Position numbers and translations under genes: made by a program. Source: Bacteroidaceae bacterium (GTDB lineage Bacteria; Bacteroidota; Bacteroidia; Bacteroidales; Bacteroidaceae). From it: 15,558 nucleotides of DNA. Under the pieces are notes generated by a model. It was not told the DNA's origin and ran no database searches. It saw only the letters and a list, made by a program, of their open reading frames with translations. Numbering within the stretch: position 1 is the stretch's first letter; each line of letters opens with the position of its first letter. Of the stretch, positions 5,843 through 12,894 are shown piece after piece. The stretch is taken from the NCBI GenBank assembly GCA_900765575.1, contig CAAFRW010000172.1, positions 1-15,558 of the forward strand. Direction: 5' to 3'.

Positions 5843-6708
5843 AAAGAATGATGAAAAGAAACAATAACCTCAAACGCTGGGCAGCTCTGTTTTATGTGCT
5901 ATGCCTTTGCGTGTGGCTTCCGGCTCAGGAGCTGAAAGAACTTTATATTTTTCATACAAACGATACGCATAGCTGTATCGAGCCCATTGAGGCGCATTAT
6001 CCGGATACGGCGCAGGCCAATAAAGCCGGATTTGTACGTAGAGTTACTTTTCTGAAAGAAATGCGTAAGCAGCATCCGGATATGCTTCTTTTTGATTCGG
6101 GTGATTTCTCTCAGGGCTCTCCTTATTATAATATGTTTAAGGGGGATGTGGAGATAAGATTGATGAATGAGATGGGATATGATGCCGGAACGATAGGTAA
6201 CCACGAATTCGACTATGGCTTGGACAACATGGCGCGTTTGTTTCAAATCGCAAAGTTTCCCATTGTTTGCGCAAACTATAGTGTGGAAGGAACCGTATTG
6301 GAGGGGATAGTAAAACCTTACGTCATTCTGCATCGCAATGGTCTGAAGATAGGTGTTTTTGGGCTTGGCCCGAAGATGGAAGGACTTGTTCAGCAAAAGA
6401 ATTATGAAGGCCTTGTTTATAACGACCCTGTAAAGTGTGCCAATGAGGTAGCGGATTTGTTGAAAAATAAAAAGCATTGCGATGTGGTTATCTGTCTTTC
6501 CCATTTGGGATGGAAGGGGACAGACAGTGATGAAGTGCTGATTCCTGCTACAAGAAATATAGATGTCGTGCTGGGCGGACATTCTCATTCTTATTTTGAA
6601 GCTCCGGTATACTATAAGAATCTGGATGGAGTGGAGGTACCGCTTCAACAAATGGGAAAGAATGCTCGGTTTGTAGGACGAATGGTTTTGAAATTTCAGA
6701 AACACTAA
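5839..6708 (+). CDS. 5'-nucleotidase-type metallophosphoesterase (catalytic domain only), exported
   Basis: This 289-residue protein has a basic start and a hydrophobic segment (14-28) ending LPAQ, a probable signal peptidase I site after Gln30. The rest is the calcineurin-like N-terminal domain of UshA/CD73 enzymes. Metal and catalytic residues are in place: Asp42 and His44 in HTNDTHS, Asp89 in DSGDFSQG, Asn121, His122 and Asp125 in GNHEFD, His222 in LSHLG, and His248 and His250 in GGHSH. It ends right where UshA would continue into the substrate-binding domain. That domain is the upstream overlapping gene, so the domain order is reversed relative to UshA. Substrates could be nucleotides or nucleotide sugars; specificity depends on the partner. 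The start 5839 is chosen for the ATGA overlap; Met4 or Met5 would also serve. Confidence 0.92.
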   Translation: MKRMMKRNNNLKRWAALFYVLCLCVWLPAQELKELYIFHTNDTHSCIEPIEAHYPDTAQANKAGFVRRVTFLKEMRKQHPDMLLFDSGDFSQGSPYYNMFKGDVEIRLMNEMGYDAGTIGNHEFDYGLDNMARLFQIAKFPIVCANYSVEGTVLEGIVKPYVILHRNGLKIGVFGLGPKMEGLVQQKNYEGLVYNDPVKCANEVADLLKNKKHCDVVICLSHLGWKGTDSDEVLIPATRNIDVVLGGHSHSYFEAPVYYKNLDGVEVPLQQMGKNARFVGRMVLKFQKH

Positions 6709-6720
6709 TAGACGAAAACA

Positions 6721-9700
6721 TTGAAATTACCTTTTGGTGTTATAATTAATATTCTTCTCTTATTCTTTCCGGTATGCCTGTTCGGTCAACAGGTAGAGCC
6801 TTTGTTGTTTTATAAGATAGCCCGTAGTCAGGACTGTGAACGATGGGTGGAGCACACCTTTTCGCAGATGACTTTACGCGAGCAGGTTGCTCAGTTATTT
6901 GTGTATACCATATCGCCTACGGTTTCCCGTGCAAATCTGAATTTGTTGAATAGGGTCGTCAGAGAGCAACAAGCCGGAGGCTTATTGTTTTCCGGTGGAG
7001 AGGTAAAAGGGCAAATTGAATTGACAAACCGCGCGCAGAAATTAGCCAAAGTACCTTTATTAATCACTTTCGACGGTGAATGGGGGTTGGCTATGAGATT
7101 AAAAAACACTCCCTCTTTCCCACGGAATGAAGTGCTGGGCTGTATACAACAGGATAGCCTGATTTATGAATATGGGCGGGAAGTAGGGCGTGAGTGCAAT
7201 GAGATAGGCGTACATGTAAACTTTGCGCCGGTGGCGGATGTCAATATCAATCCGAATAATCCGGTTATTAATACACGTTCCTTTGGAGAAGACTCCGAGA
7301 ATGTGGCACGAAAGGTGGTTGCCTATGCCTCCGGATTGGAGAGTCGGAAGGTGCTTTCTGTTTGTAAGCATTTCCCGGGGCATGGCGATACGGAGGTCGA
7401 TTCTCATTTTGCATTACCTGTTTTGCACTTCGAACGGGGGAGGTTAGACAGTATAGAACTGCATCCCTTCAATGCGGCCGTACGTGCCGGGGTAGGTGGA
7501 GTCATGGTTGGACATTTGCAGGTTCCTTCTTTGGATGGGGATGAGTATGCTTCTTCCATGTCACATAAAGTAGTTCACGATTTACTTTGCCACGAATTGG
7601 GATTCAAAGGATTGGTTTTTACCGATGCGTTGGCCATGAAAAGTGTGGGAAATGTCAATAAAGTATCGGTGCAAGCACTTATAGCCGGTAATGATGTGTT
7701 GCTAGGACCTCCTTCTTTGCGTGGGGAAATAGAGGATGTGATGGACGCAATTCGCAAGGGAAAGATTAGCAGGCAGAGCATTGAACGTAAATGCCGGAAG
7801 ATGCTGACTTATAAATATGTATTGAATGCTTCTCAGAAGTCGCAGATACGAACGGAAGGGTTAGAACAACGGATTAACACTCCGGCTACCGCTTCCATCC
7901 TTTCCCAACTGAGAAAAGCTGCCGTTACGGTAGTAAAGAATCGTAGCCGTTGTCTTCCTTTGCAGAAAAATATGTTTCCGGTGGCAATTCTTCATGTAGG
8001 AGAAAAAGGAGCGAGCCGGTCGTTTGAACAAGCTCTTGCTACCTACGTACCAGTTTCGTCATTCCGGTTGGATTCTACTCTTCATTCCGGTCAGTTGAAA
8101 GCCTTGCGGGCAAAATTGAGTCGTTATCCTCTTGTCATTGTTTCTCTTACGGAACCGGCATGTGGAAGGTACGCCGATTTTTTGTCTTCTTTAAGTAAAA
8201 GTGTCCCTACGGTCTATACTTTATTTGTACCGATAAAGAGTATGGAATCTATTCCGGACGCATTGGTTGCTTCGGAAGCTATTGTGATGGCTCATTCGGC
8301 CGAGGCGGAAGTGCAAGATTATGTAGCGGCCGTACTATACGGCTATGCGAAAGCCGATGGCCGGATGTCTGTCAGTGTGAAAGGGGTTTGTCGGGTGGGC
8401 GACGGGGCAACCATCCGGAAAAGGAAACAGCCGGAGAATACAATCTTGCCTGAAATGGTAGGCATGAATAAGCCTATTTTAAGCCAAATCGATACCATTG
8501 CTTTGGAAGGCATTAAAGAACACGCCTATCCGGGTTGCCAGATTGTGGTGCTAAAAGATGGACAAACGGTTTATGACAAATGTTTCGGTACACATACTTA
8601 TCGTTCCGTGCAAGCTGTACGGCGTACTGACTTGTACGATTTGGCTTCATTAACCAAAACAACTGCTACGTTGTTGGCTGTGATGAAATTGTATGAGGAG
8701 GGTCGGATTCATTTGGATGATGTGGTTTCCGACTATTTACCTGTTTTTAAAAGTACCGATAAAGCTTCCATTACGATACGGCAATTGCTGTTGCATGAGT
8801 CCGGATTACCTGCTACCCTTCCTTTTTATAGGGAAACCATTGAAGAGCGTAGTTATAAATCTCCTTTCTTACAGGCTAAGCAAGATGCGGCGCATCGTAT
8901 ACAAGTAGATACGCATGCGTACGTAGCTTCCGGATTCCGTTATAAAAAGAGCTTGGTGTCCGAAGTCTCGTCGGAGAATTATCCGTTCCAGGCCGGTGAA
9001 AAGTTGTTTTTGCACCATTCTTTCCCTGCTTTAATGATGAAAAAAATAGTAGATACTCCTTTGCTGAAGCGACAGTACAGATATAGTGACATTAATTTTG
9101 TATTGTTGAAAGAAGTTGTCGAAATGGTGAGTGGAGAGTCTTTGGACGCGTATTTGGAAACTCATTTTTATAGGCCGATGGGCCTGAAACGTCTGCTGTA
9201 TCAACCCCTTTCGCAGTATGACAAGGCGTATGTCCTCCCTTCCGTATCGTATGATTTTTTGCGTCGCAGTCCCTTACAAGGCTATGTGCACGACCCTATA
9301 GCTGCTTTCTTGGGTGGCGTATCCGGAAATGCTGGCTTGTTTGGTTCGGCCCGGGATGTGGCTTCAGTCTACCAAATGTTATTGAACGGAGGTATGTATA
9401 AAAACCGTCGTTATTTGAAAAATGAGACCTGTTTATTGTTTGCCACAACAATGTCGAAGATAAGTCGCAGGGGATTAGGGTTCGACCATCCCGATAAGAA
9501 GAATCCGAAAGCGAATCCTTGTGCTGAATCTGCGCCGCAGTCGGTTTATGGACATACAGGCTTTACGGGCACTTGTGCATGGGTAGACCCTGAGAACCGA
9601 ATGGTTTTTGTTTTTTTAAGTAACCGTACCTGGCCGGATGCTTGGAATCGTAAATTCTTGGATTTGAATATCCGTCCTCGCATTCAGGAGGTGTTGTATC

Positions 9701-9729
9701 AATCATTGACTCATCCCTATTCGTATTAA
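6721..9729 (+). CDS. NagZ-like GH3 glycosidase fused to a beta-lactamase-family serine hydrolase
   Basis: This is a 1002-residue exported two-enzyme fusion. A signal peptide (about 1-23, ending LFGQ) is followed by a family 3 glycoside hydrolase domain (about 35-370). It carries FDGEWG (117-122), VNFAPVADVN (166-175), KHFPGHGDTEVDSH (216-229, the NagZ-type His/Asp loop) and the probable nucleophile Asp302 in FTDALAM. A degenerate GH3 C-terminal-like region spans about 385-560. From about 590 comes a beta-lactamase/penicillin-binding fold: SxxK as S643-L-T-K646, YSD at 788-790, and HTG at 945-947 replacing KTG. GH3 NagZ enzymes remove N-acetylglucosamine from muropeptides; the hydrolase half could act on peptide stems or esters. 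The start is TTG at 6721, 12 bases after the upstream stop; only this start gives the signal peptide. It is the last gene of the 5'-nucleotidase operon. Confidence 0.9.
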   Translation: MKLPFGVIINILLLFFPVCLFGQQVEPLLFYKIARSQDCERWVEHTFSQMTLREQVAQLFVYTISPTVSRANLNLLNRVVREQQAGGLLFSGGEVKGQIELTNRAQKLAKVPLLITFDGEWGLAMRLKNTPSFPRNEVLGCIQQDSLIYEYGREVGRECNEIGVHVNFAPVADVNINPNNPVINTRSFGEDSENVARKVVAYASGLESRKVLSVCKHFPGHGDTEVDSHFALPVLHFERGRLDSIELHPFNAAVRAGVGGVMVGHLQVPSLDGDEYASSMSHKVVHDLLCHELGFKGLVFTDALAMKSVGNVNKVSVQALIAGNDVLLGPPSLRGEIEDVMDAIRKGKISRQSIERKCRKMLTYKYVLNASQKSQIRTEGLEQRINTPATASILSQLRKAAVTVVKNRSRCLPLQKNMFPVAILHVGEKGASRSFEQALATYVPVSSFRLDSTLHSGQLKALRAKLSRYPLVIVSLTEPACGRYADFLSSLSKSVPTVYTLFVPIKSMESIPDALVASEAIVMAHSAEAEVQDYVAAVLYGYAKADGRMSVSVKGVCRVGDGATIRKRKQPENTILPEMVGMNKPILSQIDTIALEGIKEHAYPGCQIVVLKDGQTVYDKCFGTHTYRSVQAVRRTDLYDLASLTKTTATLLAVMKLYEEGRIHLDDVVSDYLPVFKSTDKASITIRQLLLHESGLPATLPFYRETIEERSYKSPFLQAKQDAAHRIQVDTHAYVASGFRYKKSLVSEVSSENYPFQAGEKLFLHHSFPALMMKKIVDTPLLKRQYRYSDINFVLLKEVVEMVSGESLDAYLETHFYRPMGLKRLLYQPLSQYDKAYVLPSVSYDFLRRSPLQGYVHDPIAAFLGGVSGNAGLFGSARDVASVYQMLLNGGMYKNRRYLKNETCLLFATTMSKISRRGLGFDHPDKKNPKANPCAESAPQSVYGHTGFTGTCAWVDPENRMVFVFLSNRTWPDAWNRKFLDLNIRPRIQEVLYQSLTHPYSY

Positions 9730-9931
9730 ATAGTTTGCTTGTGTATTGAGTAAAAGATACTTGTGTGCCTTATGGAAAAGGGCGAATGATTTCGGTATCT
9801 TTTTGCTCCCAGAGTGTAAAAGCTTTGTAAAACAAGGAGAAAGAGGAGGCGAAAAAGAAGCCTTTTATTTAGACGGAATACAAATTAATGTAATTTTACG
9901 TTTTTGGAGGACAACCAATACGGAAAACATG

Positions 9932-9939
9932 TACATTTG
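9932..9939 (+). promoter_or_regulatory. Candidate -7 box of the ferredoxin gene
   Basis: TACATTTG matches TAnnTTTG exactly, 40 bases before the ferredoxin ATG. A TTTTTG at 9901-9906 is about 25 bases upstream, rather far for a -33 element. The stretch 9730-9931 between the operon and this box holds no convincing gene. Confidence 0.5.
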
Positions 9940-9979
9940 CCAATGAAAAAGAATACTAATAACTTAAATTGATAAGAAA

Positions 9980-10147
9980 ATGGCTTACGTAATTGGTAGC
10001 GATTGTATCGCATGTGGAACTTGTATTGACGAATGTCCGGTAGGAGCAATCAGCGAAGGTGATATTTATTCAATCAACCCTGAATTGTGCACTGAATGTG
10101 GAACATGTGCTGATGTATGTCCTTCTGAGGCTATCAGCTTAGGATAA
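9980..10147 (+). CDS. 2[4Fe-4S] ferredoxin
   Basis: This 55-residue protein (MAYVIGSDCIACGTCIDECP...) has two classical cluster-binding sets of the form CxxCxxCxxxCP: Cys9, 12, 15 and 19, and Cys37, 40, 43 and 47. The two halves are near-repeats, ending ECPVGAIS and VCPSEAIS. This is a clostridial-type bacterial ferredoxin, a small soluble low-potential electron carrier in the cytoplasm, used in anaerobes by pyruvate:ferredoxin oxidoreductase, hydrogenases and Rnf. No redox partner gene is adjacent. The gene stands alone between its own candidate promoter and a strong terminator, as expected for an abundant carrier. The length is normal for the family. Confidence 0.96.
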   Translation: MAYVIGSDCIACGTCIDECPVGAISEGDIYSINPELCTECGTCADVCPSEAISLG

Positions 10148-10175
10148 GAAGATACAACTCCATAAAAGGAAAAAG

Positions 10176-10215
10176 AAAAGGAGTATGGATGCAAAAGTCC
10201 ATACTCCTTTTTTCA
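10176..10215 (+). terminator. Intrinsic terminator of the ferredoxin gene
   Basis: AAAAGGAGTATGGA (10176-10189) pairs perfectly with TCCATACTCCTTTT (10198-10211) around an 8-base loop and runs into further T residues. It lies about 28 bases past the ferredoxin stop codon. Confidence 0.92.
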
Positions 10216-10339
10216 TTGTACTAATCCTAGTATGGTTGTTAGAGTACTTATTCTTTTCTTGGGAATTTAAAATTTACGCCTTTCATTTTATCCTTCTTTC
10301 GTTCATAGATGCAGTAAATGTTTACGAGTTTTAGGAAGG

Positions 10340-10380
10340 TAAAAAATAAGCCTGTCTAACTTTTGATTGTTAAACAGGCT
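10340..10380 (-). terminator. Intrinsic terminator of the aminotransferase gene
   Basis: Read on the minus strand, AGCCTGTTTAAC pairs with GTTAGACAGGCT (one mismatch) around an 8-base loop. It is followed by TTATTTTTT. It lies 25 bases beyond the stop codon at 10406. Confidence 0.88.
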
Positions 10381-10405
10381 CATGATATCTGCTATTTAGT
10401 TCTTA

Positions 10406-11599
10406 TTATTTCAAAGCGGCTAAAGCTTCTTTAATACGACGCATAGATTCTACAATGTTTTTATCAGAAGTCGCATAACTCATACGAATGCACTCAGGAG
10501 CACCGAATGCGCCGCCACCTACGCAAGCTACGTGGCCAACTTCCAACAAGTACATGGCTAAATCGGCTGCATTATTTATTTTGCGGTCGCCTGCTGACTT
10601 TCCAAAATAAGCATCGCATTTCGGGAAGATATAGAAGGCGCCTTGCGGTACATTCACTTCGAATCCCGGAACTTCTTTCGCTAATTTGACAATCAAATCA
10701 CGACGGCGTTCAAACGCTTTACGCATTTCTTCTACCGGAGCTTGAGTGCCTGTATAAGCAGCCTCGGCAGCTTTTTGAGATACGGAGCATGGTCCGGAGG
10801 TATATTGTCCCTGCAATTTATTGCAAGCTTTGATAATCCATTCCGGTCCGGCAGCAAAACCGATTCTCCATCCGGTCATGGCATAAGCTTTAGACACACC
10901 GTTGATAATAACAACCTGGTCTTTTACTTCCGGGAATTGGGCAATGCTTTCGTGTTTACCTATATAATTGATATGCTCGTATATTTCATCTGCAATGACA
11001 TGTATTTGAGGATGTTTTGCCAATACAGCAGCCAAACCGGCAAGTTCTTCCTTGCTGTAAACCGAACCGGTAGGGTTCGATGGAGAACAAAGAATTAAAG
11101 CTTTGGTTTTAGGAGTAATGGCAGCCTCTAACTGAGCCGGAGTGATTTTGAAATCTTGCTCGATGCCTGCCTGTATCACAACAGGAGTAGCATCGGCCAA
11201 TTTAACCATTTCCGGATAACTAACCCAATAAGGTGCCGGAACAATGACTTCATCCCCTTCGCCAACCAATGTCATGATAACGTTGCAGACACACTGTTTC
11301 GCTCCGTTTGAACAACTGATTTGCGCAGCCGTATAGTCTAATCCGTTTTCGTTTTTCAATTTAGCAACAATGGCATTGCGCAAAGCCGGATATCCCGGAA
11401 CCGGAGAATATCTGGAATAGTTCTCGTCAATAGCCTTTTTGGCAGCTTCTTTAATATGGTCGGGCGTATTGAAGTCCGGTTCACCAACGCTGAGGTTAAT
11501 GACATCTACACCTTGAGCCTTTAGCTCACTACTTTTTTGTGACATAGCGAGAGTCTCGGAAGGAGACAGTCTGTTTAAACGATCGGATAATTGATTCAT
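10406..11599 (-). CDS. Aspartate aminotransferase, class Ib PLP enzyme
   Basis: This 397-residue fold-type I aminotransferase would reversibly convert aspartate and 2-oxoglutarate to oxaloacetate and glutamate in the cytoplasm. Visible residues include NLSVGEPDFNTP (35-46), GAKQ (99-102, a feature of the Ib subgroup), and Tyr124/Trp125 in PAPYWVSYPE. SNPTG is at 174-178, and Asp204 and Tyr207 in ADEIY hold the cofactor. Lys237 in NGVSKAYAMTGWRIG is the PLP Schiff-base lysine, and Arg372 in ECIRMSYA binds the substrate carboxylate. Length and start are normal for the family. Class Ib enzymes sometimes also accept prephenate or aromatic substrates, which cannot be excluded. The gene has its own promoter and terminator, so it is not simply the tail of the ribBA unit. 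Confidence 0.95.
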   Translation of the reverse strand: MNQLSDRLNRLSPSETLAMSQKSSELKAQGVDVINLSVGEPDFNTPDHIKEAAKKAIDENYSRYSPVPGYPALRNAIVAKLKNENGLDYTAAQISCSNGAKQCVCNVIMTLVGEGDEVIVPAPYWVSYPEMVKLADATPVVIQAGIEQDFKITPAQLEAAITPKTKALILCSPSNPTGSVYSKEELAGLAAVLAKHPQIHVIADEIYEHINYIGKHESIAQFPEVKDQVVIINGVSKAYAMTGWRIGFAAGPEWIIKACNKLQGQYTSGPCSVSQKAAEAAYTGTQAPVEEMRKAFERRRDLIVKLAKEVPGFEVNVPQGAFYIFPKCDAYFGKSAGDRKINNAADLAMYLLEVGHVACVGGGAFGAPECIRMSYATSDKNIVESMRRIKEALAALK

Positions 11600-11637
11600 T
11601 GCTCTTATGTATTAACAGTTTGTTTGACTTAACTATG

Positions 11638-11670
11638 CAAAGTTAAAACTTTTTATGTGATATCACGAAA
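11638..11670 (-). promoter_or_regulatory. Candidate promoter and operator-like palindrome before the aminotransferase gene
   Basis: On the minus strand TAACTTTG (11645-11638) matches the -7 box TAnnTTTG. TTTCG (11670-11666) is 20 bases upstream in the -33 position. The perfect palindrome GTGATATCAC (11657-11666) lies in the spacer and touches the -33 element, so a bound protein would block polymerase. Regulation is inference. The promoter abuts the ribBA stop codon. Confidence 0.5.
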
Positions 11671-11677
11671 CTTTTCC

Positions 11678-12892
11678 CTATTTGTTGAAATGTAACGTAT
11701 GTCCCATCCGCTCTTTCTTGGTTTTCAAGTAGCGTTCATTATAGATGTTGGGTGTTATTTCAATAGGTACATTTTCTACAATCTTCAGGCCATAAGCTTC
11801 CAGTCCGATACGTTTCACCGGATTGTTGGTCAGAAGGCGCATGTTGTGTACGCCTAATTCGCGCAATATCTGTGCGCCTACTCCATAATCGCGTTCATCG
11901 GCCAAGTGTCCCAAACAGATGTTGGCGTCTACGGTGTCCATACCGTCTTCCTGTAATTTGTAAGCTTTCATTTTTTCCATCAAACCGATTCCGCGGCCTT
12001 CCTGATTCAAATAGACTACTACGCCTTTTCCTTCTTTTTCAATCATTTGCATGGCTTTGTGTAGTTGGTCTCCACAGTCGCAACGCATCGAACCGAAGAT
12101 ATCGCCGGTAATGCAAGAGGAATGTACGCGTACCAAAATAGGTTCTTCTTTTTGCCACGTACCTTTAAAGAGTGCCACGTGTTCCAAGCCGTTTGATTTC
12201 TGACGGAACGGGATTAAACGGAATTGTCCGAACTCTGTGGGCATGTTTACTTCCACTCCTTTTTCTACAATCGATTCTTCCTGCAAACGGTAAGCTATCA
12301 AATCATGAATAGAAATCAGTTTCAGGTTATGTTGGTCGGCAAAAACCCGGAGTTGTGGCAAACGCGCCATGGTACCGTCTTCGTTCATGATTTCCATCAA
12401 AGCTCCGGCTGGATAGAGACCGGCCAAACGAGCTAAGTCGATGGCGGCTTCCGTATGTCCGGCACGGCGAAGCACTCCTTTGTCTTGTGCATAAAGAGGA
12501 TTTACATGTCCGGGGCGTCCAAAAGTTTGTGGGGTAGAAGCCGGGTCTGCCAAGGCTCTGATAGTCTCGGCTCTGTCGGCTGCCGAAACACCCGTGCTGC
12601 AACCTTCCAATTTATCGATGGTTACGGTAAAGGGTGTACCTAAAATGGATGTATTATCATCTACCTGATGAGGCAGTTCCAATTCTTTGCAACGGGAAAT
12701 CGTGGTGGGAGCACACAGTACACCGCGTGCGTATTTTAGCATAAAGTTAACATCCTCGGCCGTTATCTTTTCTGCAGCAATAATCAAATCCCCTTCGTTT
12801 TCACGGTCTTCATCATCGACTACTACAACAAATTTTCCTTTGCGGAAATCTTCAATAGCCTCGTCAATGGTATTTAACTTGATTTTTTCCAT
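11678..12892 (-). CDS. ribBA: Bifunctional DHBP synthase / GTP cyclohydrolase II
   Basis: This 404-residue riboflavin-pathway enzyme makes both precursors of the vitamin. Residues about 1-205 are 3,4-dihydroxy-2-butanone 4-phosphate synthase, with the acidic metal-binding motif DDEDRENEGD (26-35), GCSTGVSA (97-104) and RRAGHTEAA (142-150). Residues about 210-404 are GTP cyclohydrolase II, with zinc ligands Cys260, Cys271 and Cys273 in VRVHSSCITGDIFGSMRCDCGDQL, the loop NQEGRGIGL (296-304), and LTNNP near the end. Both active sites look complete. It starts 2 bases after the stop of the LptF/LptG-type gene, so it is the second gene of that operon. I see no riboswitch directly in front of it, consistent with the upstream promoter driving it. 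Confidence 0.97.
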   Translation of the reverse strand: MEKIKLNTIDEAIEDFRKGKFVVVVDDEDRENEGDLIIAAEKITAEDVNFMLKYARGVLCAPTTISRCKELELPHQVDDNTSILGTPFTVTIDKLEGCSTGVSAADRAETIRALADPASTPQTFGRPGHVNPLYAQDKGVLRRAGHTEAAIDLARLAGLYPAGALMEIMNEDGTMARLPQLRVFADQHNLKLISIHDLIAYRLQEESIVEKGVEVNMPTEFGQFRLIPFRQKSNGLEHVALFKGTWQKEEPILVRVHSSCITGDIFGSMRCDCGDQLHKAMQMIEKEGKGVVVYLNQEGRGIGLMEKMKAYKLQEDGMDTVDANICLGHLADERDYGVGAQILRELGVHNMRLLTNNPVKRIGLEAYGLKIVENVPIEITPNIYNERYLKTKKERMGHTLHFNK

Positions 12893-12894
12893 AT

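Noticed and set aside
5899..6705. 268-residue minus-strand ORF
   Set aside because: It lies entirely opposite the metallophosphoesterase gene, whose catalytic motifs are intact. The antisense product shows no recognisable motif.
6721..9729. True beta-lactamase (antibiotic resistance gene)
   Set aside because: SxxK and YSD are present, but KTG is replaced by HTG and the domain is fused to a GH3 glycosidase. The family includes many esterases and peptidases, so resistance cannot be claimed.
9746..9946. 66-residue plus-strand ORF before the ferredoxin gene
   Set aside because: It has a TTG start and atypical composition, and runs across the ferredoxin promoter box. No family resemblance is seen.
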